This document shows positions 55,801 through 64,000 of a DNA stretch of 64,000 nucleotides, in pieces. Made by a program: the position numbers and the translations under genes. Where the stretch lies: contig NC_058046.1 in the NCBI RefSeq assembly GCF_020085105.1, positions 25,424,675 through 25,488,674 on the forward strand, in the 5' to 3' direction. Numbering within the stretch: position 1 is the first letter of the stretch; each line of letters starts with the position of its first letter. A model generated the notes under the pieces. That model was given only the letters and a program-made list of their open reading frames with translations. It ran no database searches and was not told the DNA's origin. The DNA comes from Siniperca chuatsi. Taxonomy: Eukaryota > Chordata > Actinopteri > Centrarchiformes > Sinipercidae.

Positions 55801-58800
55801 GCTTATATGAAACAATATCTGCTTTCAAACAGCGTTTTGACCCACATCCAGAATCTGACCCCCTCTCTGGATTTGATGTTGAACTAAAACTAATCCTGTG
55901 ATACATAGTTGAAGGTGCAGGTATTATGGATCAGGATTCAGGGTCATACAGTATGCAGTATAATGTTTTCATGTGGAACTAAGAGGATCCAGAAGTTTTT
56001 TAACAACAGAAGAAGAAGGTTGTAATATTTATATTTTGCCATTTTCTGCCGATTTCAGGCTTTAGTTACTTACAGTACATTTTTGTTCTGGAAGATATGA
56101 TGCAGTTTGAAAGAGATACTTCAGAACTTGAGGATCAATGCGGAGTGGGCTCTTTATATCTTGCAGTGGTTCAACTTGAGTCTATATCTTTACATTTGAT
56201 GTGGATGGAACAGGAATCATCTGGTGTCCTCATCAATGTCTCCCTCTTGCCTGTCAGAGTTATTGGACTCACCGCTTGCAGGAAGCACTGCCAATTGTTG
56301 CTCTGATTTATTCTCTGCGGTGCTGGCAGCTTGGAAACTATGGATAAACTATGGATTTGTTTTTTTTTAAAGAGGACTGTTAAGTCTCGGTTTAATATCT
56401 GTTTGAGGAGTTTAGGTGGAAACAGCTGTGCCAAAGACATGTTTTTGCACCGCTGGGATTGTTGCAGGCATGGCTTGGCCAGCGTAAGGTGAGACTGTCA
56501 TTATGGACATAATAATATAACTGAGCTAATGAGGCTGCCTCTTCTGGTTAGTGTGACGAGTACTGCATGGTTACTACCGGTTGCTAATGTGGTTAGGAGT
56601 TCTTTTTTTCCAGTGAATGCTTTGCAGATTGTGAAATCTCCTTTCCATTGCTGCACTTCACATGCATAATGATGTCATAGATGTGAGCCGCTGAATTTAA
56701 CCACAAACTTCACTTACGTTTGAAAACAAAAGGACCAAGCTGGGGTTGTGACCATACAGTGATAGTCAAACACCACAAGCCTTTGAGTTTCAAAGGTCAT
56801 TCTTGACCTTGAAAACAGCCATTAACAAAACAGTCTCACCCCAAGGTCCATTTAGTAGCTGTTTGTGAGCTTTCGATGATATTACATGATCTTCACAAGC
56901 AGATGGATCTTGCCCAATTGTCATGGGAAAAGTGTAGATGTTCAAATTTCCATTTTTACTGAGCATTTAAACAACTTTACAGTTGAGTTCTTGTTTGACC
57001 TTGGAAACAGCAGTTGACAAAGAATCACACCTTAAGGTCCATTTAGTTGCTGTCCTGGAGCTTTCGATCATATCACATGATCCCAAACCTTTCATTCCAC
57101 TTTATACTTTATTCAGGACATTGCATCATGAGCATTCAATTTAACAGATACATCTACTGTACATAGTATATAGACATACAGTACATACAGTGTGTGCACC
57201 ACATACTGTATATACTGTACCAGTAGGAAAAAAAGAAAAATGAAACTTTTCGGGAATTTTGTGTTAATTTCAATGTTTTTATTTACATTTACATTGGCAT
57301 TTACATGTTGAGTTGGAATTTTAGTATAGTGTTAGTGTTTTAGCGTGAGTGTTAGTGTTTTGTTAAGTTATAGTTCATTACATTGTGCAAATAAGCTTAA
57401 ACAATACTTAACTGTGTTATATAAATGTCTCATCAAAGGTTTGTTGTAGTTAGTGCTGAGGTCAGTAATTTTCAGCCTCTTTGTGTTTGTGCGTATCTGT
57501 AAGTTGTTTTCTAAAGTACTTTCCAAGAATTTGTGTTGTGGAGAAGCTGTGTTTTATACAGAGCAACATCCCAGAGGGAGCTGTGTGTGTTTTGAGAGCA
57601 GGAGTGTTTTCCCCTGTTTAACAGCAAAACCAGGCTACTGCTCACAGTGACTCTACTGTGTTGAAAGGGTTCCTCTCAATGCTACTGTGTGCTCACCGGG
57701 AGTTATTTCCACTCACCAGCTGTATCGAAGGCAGGGTGGGGAAGAAACATGCCTATAGATGCCCACTCACAACTCTATGCACACCCATTCACGTGTGTGT
57801 GCGCAAAGAGCTATTCAGACAGACACACACACTCATACAGAGACTCTTGGTCCTGAACAATGACATGCAACTGCCCAGGATGTCTATGTCATTTCCTGTG
57901 TTTGTGAAGTTATTTGGTGTTGCTGTGGAAACCAAATGTAATATTGAAAAATCGCCTCTCTCTCTCTGGCTCCCCCCTCTCTGTAGGGAAAAGTCAGTCC
58001 ATAAGGGAAAGCCAGGCCTCGTCACCGACTCTGGCTGCAGCTGCCAGACTGTCAGCGATGATACACGGCAAAGACCGAGTGTACGCCAACACCATGCTGG
58101 TGGACCAGGTGAGTCAGGCTGAAATTTGTGTTTCTTTCTATGTAGTGTAAGTAAAAATATAATGTGTAAATCAATTATATGTTTTATAACATTAACTCAG
58201 AAACAGACTTGGCTCATATGGTGTAAAATGTTCCATTACAGGAGCTACAAATCAGACTGTGGAATGGTTCCTTCTCATTCCCTTCACTCTCTCACTTTTC
58301 TGTTCCAGGTGGATGACGCTGACATTAAATACCGCTCTCCAGGGGAGGAGGAGGTGAGCCCTGCGCCCTATGTTGGCAGCCCATGCTGGGACTCCTTCTC
58401 CATGACTCCCCCTGACTCAAGGAACTGCTCTCAGAAACGGCACCCATCCTCACCCCATAATGGGGAGAGGGGAATCCAAGGCCCCGGCCTGGAGAATCAC
58501 AGGGAGCCATGCCCTCGCGTCTCTCCCTCCTCTTCCTTTGCTTCCTCCCCATCTTTTCCTTCCTCCCCGCTGGCTTCCGCCCTCCGTTTGTTCGAGGGAG
58601 CACAGAGGCGTCAGACGCAGCCATGTCTGCCAGTTTCTCCTGCTTTGAATCACAGAGGATGCAACTTAACGGAGACGAGCCGGGGCCTGAGGTAAGGCGC
58701 TATTGCAGTTCATTTTTGGATTAAAAAAATCAAAGGCTCTCAAAGTGTGAACTATTATATTTGATTGCAGAACTTTTAATGTGACTGCCTCACAAATGGT

Positions 58801-61800
58801 TGAGTTTTTTATGTTAAAGCGAGAGAACAAACTCTGCATTATGGCCAACTTGATTCCTTGATTTTTTTTTTTTGAAAAATGAAATCATTGTACCAATTTA
58901 GAAACGTATGATTTTGAAGAATCGAAAACATTCCTGTGACTAACCCATGCCAAGTATCATCTGTTTGGAATTTCAGCAAAAGCATTTTTTGACATTTTGT
59001 GCAGTGATTGTAGTCAGTGAAGGTGCGGAAAGTGACAGGAAGCCTGGACACAATTGAGCTGTTTGTGTGTTGAAGTTGCTGAACATTCCTTCCAGTCAAT
59101 ACAGTGCTGCTGGATCTTCTCTGTAAGCACTGAAGCTGGCAAAATGCTGCGCAGTTTAAAGCCTGATTGTAGCCTGGATTTGGCCATGATGACTGTCCAT
59201 AGTGATTTTTAAAATCAAGATCATCTTCACAAGGTCATCATGGACACAGAGTCAGCACATTATCTTGTAGTGTACCCGAGATTAGGATTTAAATCTGATG
59301 CTTCCCCAATTGAGTTATGGACCAGTTGAAGGCATCATGATCATATCAGACTGGGATGATTTTTAAGACCTCTGACTGAACAAATATGAATGTGTTAATG
59401 ACAGGAATCTGAATACCGTGTTTTTGTGTGTACAACTGTACTGTGTAATGCCTAGGCTTTTGACAGTCTTTTGGTTTGTTACCAGCTTAATGTAATCATG
59501 TAGACTATAGTAGCAACAGTCGTTCACTGAATTTTGTGTGTTTGCTTCTGTGCTTGTGTGTGTGTGTATATGTGTCTAAATAGTCCTAGTCTTGAGTGTG
59601 ACAGTGGAGAAGAGGACATATTGGGACATTCCTACCCCTGCTCATCTCTAAAGAAGCAGTCCATCCTGCGATCCAGCTCAGGAGAGGAGAGGGACTCTTT
59701 CGACACGTCACCAGACTTCAACCGCACACACTCCGACAGCACGCACAAGTCCACTAAAGTACACCCTCATTAGACATGTTGTATTAAATGACACTGTTTT
59801 TCTCCATGCATATGGAATCTCATGTGGCTTGAGACAGAATGCCTGCAAAACTGACCCTCCTGGTTCTCTCACTTCTGTATTCCAAACAATAAATTAAAAC
59901 ACCGTCTATATATATATATACTATATTGCCCTCTAGACAAGAGATTTAAAAGTTTTTGATTATTCTTATGGATTGCCTACTTCTGTAAACTCATGAAATT
60001 GCTTGAGAGGCAAACAACAGTTTGACTTTGAACTTCACCAGTTCACCTGTGTCGTTAGTCTGTTTCCAGTGTGATATGATGTGCTGAACGGATCTGATGT
60101 ATCGTTCTTTCATTCAGTTATCAATTAAAACATTTTTTTGCAGTAGTATTTATAGAAAAATGCATTACAAGCACAATAAAACACTAGGAATTCATATCAT
60201 ACAGTAAATGCAAAGTAAAGCACTTCAACAGCCTACCTTCGAGACTAACATCAGTTGGCAAGCCCAGACTATCAACAGTTCAGTAATGTGAGTGAAAAGT
60301 CCTATGTATGGAGTGGATCTGTCAGCCCTGTTCACAGTTTCCTGTTTACAGAATTAATCCTGTGAACTTCTGCTTACTGCTCTGCCTGATCTGTTCTTTA
60401 TGATCTGCTTTCTCACCAAGAACCCAGAGGAAGCCGAGGTTCGTCTACGCTCCTACTCATGCTGCTCCCCCAAAGCCAAGCTATCACGGCCGCCGCTGAA
60501 CCGAGACACAACCATCACTGACCTGGCAGAAGGTGAGTGAACTTTGACCCCTTTGCCCTGTGACCTTTCTGTTCCTGGGAGCCAGCTGAATGGACACATG
60601 TGCCACATGTCTAACAGGGGGAAGACCAGACAGGTGTCATAAATCAACTGAACCTCTATAAAGTATATGTGTGTTTAGTGTCAGCTCTGCTTTAATACAG
60701 CTCTGCTACTCGTGTGTTTATGAGTATATGCAAGTGTGCAGCATTAAGGCCATGCTTTGTCCTGTGTAGATGGTGCATTCAGAAGCAGCTGTTGTTCTCT
60801 ACTATAAGCGTTATGTCTCTCTAAATCCCTCTCTCGTCTCAACCAAGTTAGTAACTACAGGAACAGCAACAATCAGCAATCTAGACATTGTGGTTGGCCG
60901 GAGAATACATTTCAATGTGTCTTTTTGCTCTTTCTGGTGAATCATGGGATAAACTGGTGATTATCAAGAGCTGCACAATTAAAAGACATATCTGCTTATG
61001 CTTGACCCAATGTAATTTCAAAGTATATCTAAAGATGTAAAAACTGGAGTAAAATCATTGAAATAGTCTTGTTACAAAACCGAACCATTTTGCTACATGT
61101 TTTGCTGTAAAATGATTTCCCTGGATATTTTGATCACACAATTTTGCAAAACAATGATGTTTCTCATTGTGGCCCAAATTGTGCAGCCCGATATCTGTGC
61201 TAAGATTTTGTTTTTGGTGGTGAGTGCGGCATTCATAATGTGCAATGCGCAAACCACTGTCTCAGAGAACAACATATTCATTATTATTCTGAATTGCTGG
61301 GAGATCAAGAACAGACTTTCTCCAAAGCTTGATGTCAAGACTTTTTTTTCTTAGTAAATAAAACAATAGTCATCCAAACTCCACTTATTTATATAATGAC
61401 TAACAAGTAGAGGATGATGGTTTTTAATGCCCTCAGCTGATTCACTTAGGATCTGTAATAATGTCTTCAGTTTTATTGACATGTATGTCTGGCTTGCCCG
61501 TTTGCCTGTCCTTGTTACTCTACCTTACAGAGCAGAGAGCGATCAGCCTGACTGAGACTCCCAGAGAAAAGAGGTAAAACCAGTATGTCATTTCATGAGC
61601 TCAGGAGCAATACACTCAACTGTGCTCAGCACCCATTGCGCACATGTTCCTCCCTTTTTAGGCATCAGTGTTGTCCAGTGGTTAGAGATTGGCTTAGATG
61701 TGTATGTGTGCATTTGCATGAGTATGTGTATCTCCAGTATTAAACCTGTGGTTAGGGGTCTGAGTAGGCAGGATGTGACATACTTCCTGTTTCAAGGCAG

Positions 61801-63393
61801 GGGCCAGAATACGCTCTGATTACAACCTCAAAATAACCCTGAATAAACAGCAAAACTCAGGGCTTTCCCGGACTCCAGACCTCAGAATCATCTAGATCAT
61901 TTGTAGACCTCATCAATGATGCTGATGATTTTTGTATGTACATATTGTAGAATGTATTTTCAATATAGATTTTAACAGGTTTACTGAATTAGCATTTGCT
62001 TTACAATCCTACCATGTGAAATCTTTTGCTTATTTTGTTTTAATTTCATAAATGCCACAAAACCATATTCATTTTATACTTTATTTCATCTCACTCTCAC
62101 TGCCTCATAAATTTATCATGCGCTAATACATTTTGTTTGCTAATAACCATGCATTGCTAACAGAGGAAACATTTTAGAAGCTCATATTAGGCAATTAGAT
62201 TATCATATTAGATCATTAGATTATTGTATTAGAAAAAATCATATTTATACTACAATATTCACAACACCAGCCTGATCATACTCACCAACCATTTTTGTCC
62301 CTCACAATATCAGTATCCATCCAATGTTAACAAAATGTGGATGTTGCCTCTACCTTAAGCACTTGCTAATATGTTTACTAAAACAGTATGTAGCACAAAC
62401 ATCCACGTGACTATCCACATGTAAAACCTGTTTCTTTTGCATACACACTTTACCCAGAAATGGTTTGTATGGACTCTAATCTTAGATGCCACACATATTA
62501 TTAACATTTTGAGTCTCCTGATGAGCCGAAAACACAACAGCCTGGTCTGAGGTGTGTTATATCCATGCAGGGTTTTGGGTTTCCGTAAGCGGGCCCAGTC
62601 AGCAGAGGAGGAGAGCAGCGCATCACTCCAACATCTCACCCTCACAGAGTTCCTCAAAGAGTATGTTTTCACCAAAATGGCCTCACAGCCATGCATGTAT
62701 GGCTTAACTCATTCTAACCCAATCGTAAAACCATTCCCCAACTCATCCATTAACCACATGGACTCATTGCAGCTGTATTTGGTTTTATATGAATCCTAAG
62801 AAGTAGATTATATTAACACTTTTTATGTCAGGTCACATTATAGGTTTGATGTGATATTGCATGTTTCTCTTCTTCATATTCTGTCATTGTTGCCTTTCAC
62901 CTAGAATGTCTAATGTAACTAGCATAAGTTGCTGTAAATAGTTGACACATTATTAATTGCATCTTGCCAAGGTCGTACTATAAATAGTATCCACTAGAGT
63001 CCATAGTGACTTTCAAGCATGCCAAGCATGTTGTTAAGAGTAATAGTCTGTAGACCAGGGGTCCTGGAAGACTGTTTGGACATTCTTTCATTCCAGCATG
63101 GCACCAACGTAACTGATTATTCAACTCTTCTTAGTATATTGAAAGTACTAAAATAATGATTAGCTTTATAAAGAGTGTGCATGTTGGGCTTGAATGCTGC
63201 AGTCTTCCACAGGCCAAAATGATGGGAGAAGTTGTGATGACTGCTGACTGAAATGTTCACACTAAACAGGATCGAGGATGAGGAGTGGGATAAATACATA
63301 ATCCCATCTAAGGTCGAGTCAGAGAAGTACAAAGTCAGCCGGACCTTCAGCTTTCTCAAGAGCAGGATGTCTAGCACTCGTAACAAGACCAAG
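34313..63393 (+). CDS. arhgef28: Rho guanine nucleotide exchange factor 28 (p190RhoGEF), N-terminal half
   Basis: Partial gene; C1, DH and PH domains lie to the right. Coding exons: 34313-34345, 38574-38715, 39577-39686, 40041-40227, 46179-46362, 47186-47387, 47720-47795, 49185-49231, 49932-50004, 57987-58108, 58309-58691, 59584-59758, 60421-60532, 61531-61573, (cassette 62571-62660) and 63270-63393. All joins keep frame. It starts [11 protein letters not shown], as in the family. [20 protein letters not shown] is the N-terminal fold shared with AKAP13. 46179-46362 encodes ankyrin-like repeats ([19 protein letters not shown]). 49932-50004 is acidic. 57987-58108 encodes [20 protein letters not shown]; 63270-63393 gives [20 protein letters not shown], the run leading to the C1 domain. 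The family activates RhoA and interacts with FAK, microtubules and some mRNAs. Exon 58309-58691 is Ser/Pro-rich and diverged from human. Human ARHGEF28 also lies next to UTP15. Confidence 0.93.
35302..36000. repeat. Tandem repeat, about 140-bp period, in a larger teleost repeat
   Basis: Units starting GACCTGCTGGTGGCGCTA recur at about 35498, 35639 (variant), 35779 and, weakly, about 35920. They share TCACCAAAGTCATTAGGAT, CATGAATGTCT and GAGATATTTTACT-like segments. The 35302-35470 part (GCTAACATG, GTTAGCATGCC motifs) is typical of the same fish repeat. It is non-coding satellite-like DNA; the ORFs in it are chance. Confidence 0.8.
36871..37778. mobile_element. Possible TTTAAAGC-ended MITE
   Basis: The left edge TTTAAAGCTGCACTATT and the reverse complement of the right edge TTTAAAGCAGTATTAATT share their first eight bases, and TTAA lies at both. 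Inside are GGTTCGGAACC-like and CTGGTTCAAGAACCAGAG segments that look like a second, nested element. A triple ATTCAGT repeat lies at 36891-36910. The limits are uncertain. Confidence 0.35.
37754..37805. repeat. Long perfect hairpin
   Basis: The arms AAAAAACAATTAATACTGCT(T) at 37754-37774 and their exact complement at 37785-37805 flank a 10-base loop. It is AT-rich and lies at the right edge of the possible MITE above, so it probably formed from two opposed copies of that end. Confidence 0.7.
40795..40920. repeat. Long (TG)n microsatellite
   Basis: About 125 bases of TG dinucleotides with a few GC variants near the end (GCGCGTG). It lies in the arhgef28 intron 40228-46178. Long Cys/Val or His/Thr ORFs on both strands here are artefacts. 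Confidence 0.97.
41434..44778 (-). mobile_element. Degenerate RTE-type (Rex3/Expander-like) LINE
   Basis: Nearly full-length non-LTR retrotransposon, antisense in an arhgef28 intron. Minus-strand order: GC-rich 5' region (44778-44330); AP-endonuclease domain ([33 protein letters not shown]; about 44320-43470); reverse transcriptase ([42 protein letters not shown], catalytic FADD; about 42900-41970); C-terminal part ([31 protein letters not shown]; to about 41460); then an (ATCC)n 3' tail, TGGA on the sense strand. The ORF changes frame several times (near 44.2, 43.7, 42.45 and 41.8 kb), so it is dead. GGAGCCTT at 41426-41433 and 44779-44786 may be the target-site duplication. The family name is from memory of similar fish elements. 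Confidence 0.9.
44787..46178. other. arhgef28 intron sequence right of the LINE
   Basis: About 1.4 kb with no exon, repeat family or conserved ORF recognised. The acceptor CATCTCCAG at its end is used by the ankyrin exon at 46179. Confidence 0.5.
46480..46795. mobile_element. Common teleost dispersed repeat, internally deleted
   Basis: It contains ACAGGTCGCCAGTCAGTCAC, ACACCTACGGACAATTTAGA, CATGTCTTTGGACTGTGGGA and GACAGTGCTAACCACAGCAC, in the order of a repeat seen very often in fish. The middle segment usually present (after GGAGAAAACCCACG) is shortened. It is non-coding; its class is uncertain. Confidence 0.7.
47796..49184. other. arhgef28 intron
   Basis: No exon recognised. It contains a half copy of the ATTAATCG repeat (48245-48420). 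The ORF near 48675-48936 has no support. Confidence 0.6.
48245..48420. mobile_element. ATTAATCG-family teleost repeat, partial
   Basis: GTGCTGAAACTATTACTTAA, TTGATTGACAGGAAATTAAT and AAGCAAAAATGGCAAATATT match the start of the repeat whose later part is seen at 20445-20740. The 3' half is missing. Confidence 0.55.
52350..52436 (+). CDS. Candidate alternative first coding exon of arhgef28 (A)
   Basis: An ORF starting [14 protein letters not shown], with a second in-frame ATG ([14 protein letters not shown]), reaches a good donor CCATG|GTGAGC at 52436. It ends after one base of a codon, so it would join in frame to the exon at 57987. There is no homology and no promoter evidence; phase agreement alone has a one-in-three chance. 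Confidence 0.2.
53293..53377 (+). CDS. arhgef28: Likely internal first coding exon of arhgef28 (B)
   Basis: The [21 protein letters not shown] continues with a basic run ([11 protein letters not shown]) and ends at AAAAAAG|GTAACG. It contributes 28 codons plus one base, exactly the phase needed by the exon at 57987. The resulting short isoform would lack the N-terminal fold and the ankyrin-like repeats but keep the C1-DH-PH part. The peptide looks like real protein sequence (acidic start, aromatic core, basic end), unlike surrounding ORFs. No TATA box was seen; the 5' leader probably starts between 52.9 and 53.25 kb. Expression is inferred. Confidence 0.5.
59584..59589 (+). promoter_or_regulatory. 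arhgef28: Tandem splice acceptors six bases apart in arhgef28
   Basis: AAATAG|TCCTAG|TCTTGAG offers two AG acceptors, both in frame, differing by two residues (Pro-Ser). The polypyrimidine tract is poor (TGTGTGTATATGTGTCTAAA). Confidence 0.4.
60972..61195. mobile_element. GGGCTGCAC-ended MITE, about 220 bp
   Basis: Left end GAGCTGCACAATT and right end AATTGTGCAGCCCGA are inverted repeats of about 12 bases. The inside includes TGTGATCAAAATATCCAGGG read in reverse. It is related to the remnant at 8268. It lies in the arhgef28 intron 60533-61530 and is non-coding. Confidence 0.6.
61574..63269. other. arhgef28 introns around the cassette exon
   Basis: No repeat family was recognised and no exon other than 62571-62660. 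AT-rich sequence. Confidence 0.5.
62571..62660 (+). CDS. arhgef28: Likely cassette exon of arhgef28 (30 codons)
   Basis: 90 bases flanked by CCATGCAG and GTATGT. It encodes [20 protein letters not shown] followed by [10 protein letters not shown] and is phase 2 at both ends. Skipping it joins PREKR directly to [10 protein letters not shown], which is how the mammalian sequence reads (PREN-R-I). The exon is therefore an optional insert just before the segment leading to the C1 domain. The basic FRKRAQS could be a kinase site. Confidence 0.65.
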
Positions 63394-63484
63394 GTGAGTG
63401 AAGTTTACCCCAGAGGAAAATATGATGCCTTCACCTACAAGAATTTAAAACATGATTGACAAATCTTGAAGCTGAACTTGAACT

Positions 63485-63494
63485 ATATATGTAC

Positions 63495-63563
<69 letters not shown>

Positions 63564-63567
63564 CATG
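63485..63567. repeat. (TA)n(TG)n(TA)n microsatellite
   Basis: TA units, then about nine TG units, then about 20 TA units, just downstream of an arhgef28 exon. Confidence 0.95.
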
Positions 63568-64000
63568 CAATGACCCATCATCCAGTGTGGGTCCTTAGGC
63601 AAGACCCTTCACGTTACTGCCTACCTCATGCAATGATGGGTGACAATGAAAGATATGAGATGCCGGCTCAGACGTCGCCCGGCCAAACAAGGTCTGCGTC
63701 AGGTGCTGGGGAACCAGAGTACTGTGATGAAAAATGGGCTACTGGAACAAGACGGAGATGGGCGAGATGCGATAACAAGGCTCTGTTGGAATGCTACTAC
63801 TCCTACTACTACTAGGATGTGGGATGAATGGTTACTTCGAAACCCACAATCAAGGCTTACAGCGAAGCAACTAGTAGCTCAGTGTTCCAACATCTACAAG
63901 CGGCAACTGCTATCACAACTTGAGACTGACGAGATACAACACAAATGCTACGGCAAGGGGGAGCCAGGACAACAGGTCAGAGGGGAGCCAACAGCGGCTC
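63568..64000 (+). mobile_element. 5' part of a non-LTR retroelement running off the window
   Basis: It begins with GTGGGTCCTTAGGCAAGACC-like sequence. One frame gives GTRRRWARCDNKALLECYY; after a CTACTACTCCTACTACTAC tract the next frame gives TRMWDEWLLRNPQSRLTAKQ and AQCSNIYKRQLLSQLETDEI to the window edge. The two halves together resemble the N-terminal part of pol-like proteins of fish R4/Dong-type (Rex6-like) LINEs, implying a frameshift in the repeat tract. The family call is tentative because the reverse transcriptase lies outside. Confidence 0.5.

Larger units (their letters stand above)
50005..57986. other. arhgef28: Large arhgef28 intron with internal promoter candidates
   Basis: 8 kb between exons ending and starting in the same phase. 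It holds two candidate first exons (52350-52436, 53293-53377), each ending in phase 1, as the joined exon needs. Several pyrimidine- and purine-rich stretches lie between 51.4 and 53.2 kb. A direct repeat pair of roughly 120 bases (56790-56910 and 56990-57090, sharing AAGGTCCATTTAG and GAGCTTTCGAT) is seen. No other exon was recognised. Confidence 0.5.

Noticed and set aside
58509-58724. ORF in another frame over arhgef28 exon 58309-58691 with [13 protein letters not shown]
   Set aside because: At first it looked closer to the human sequence, but only the other frame joins correctly at both ends (58309 and 58691 to 59584), and no small intron is needed.

Overview
This is nuclear DNA of a teleost fish, probably a percomorph. 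The genes are split by GT-AG introns, the sequence is AT-rich with many microsatellites, and the interspersed repeats are types familiar from fish: a broken RTE-type LINE whose 3' end is an (ATCC)n tail, CR1/L2-like LINE ends, several TTAA-flanked MITEs and the 'GGGCTGCAC' and 'ATTAATCG' repeat families. No organellar, bacterial or viral gene was seen.

Layout. 1-4570: no recognisable gene. 4622-5509 (+): one-exon class A GPCR. 5510-9839: no gene, with LINE and MITE remnants. 9885-12417 (-): pradc1 in five exons. 12755-13729: MITE remnants. 14275-19838 (-): il12b (interleukin-12/23 p40) in eight coding exons, with two MITE-like elements in its last intron. 19950-23490: intergenic, with a LINE 3' fragment and a MITE. 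23810-25544 (-): btf3, with a non-coding first exon near 26337-26450. 27732-32540 (+): utp15 in eleven coding exons, with at least one intronic C/D snoRNA. 33160 to the right edge (+): arhgef28, whose N-terminal half is present (sixteen constitutive coding exons, one likely cassette exon and one or two likely internal first exons). Its C1, DH and PH domains lie beyond the window. A 3.3 kb dead LINE sits in one arhgef28 intron, and another retroelement starts near 63.6 kb.

Reading. btf3, utp15 and arhgef28 are neighbours in human 5q13, so this is a conserved block. ANKRA2, which lies between BTF3 and UTP15 in human, is not seen here. btf3 and utp15 are head to head and may share a TATA-less promoter with ETS-type sites. 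Several genes serve ribosome production: utp15 (small-subunit processome), the snoRNA in its intron (predicted to guide methylation of 5.8S U14) and btf3 (beta subunit of the nascent-polypeptide-associated complex). il12b is an immune cytokine gene that is simply linked to them.

Most interesting signals: (1) a canonical C/D snoRNA in a utp15 intron, whose D' guide matches 5.8S rRNA so as to target U14; (2) an extra basic, cysteine-rich C-terminal coding exon in il12b after the WSxWS-like motif; (3) a phase-matched internal first exon and a 30-codon cassette exon in arhgef28; (4) a GC-AG first coding intron in utp15. Exon borders were read by eye from splice signals and reading-frame continuity. 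Every quoted join keeps the frame, but no transcript evidence was available.
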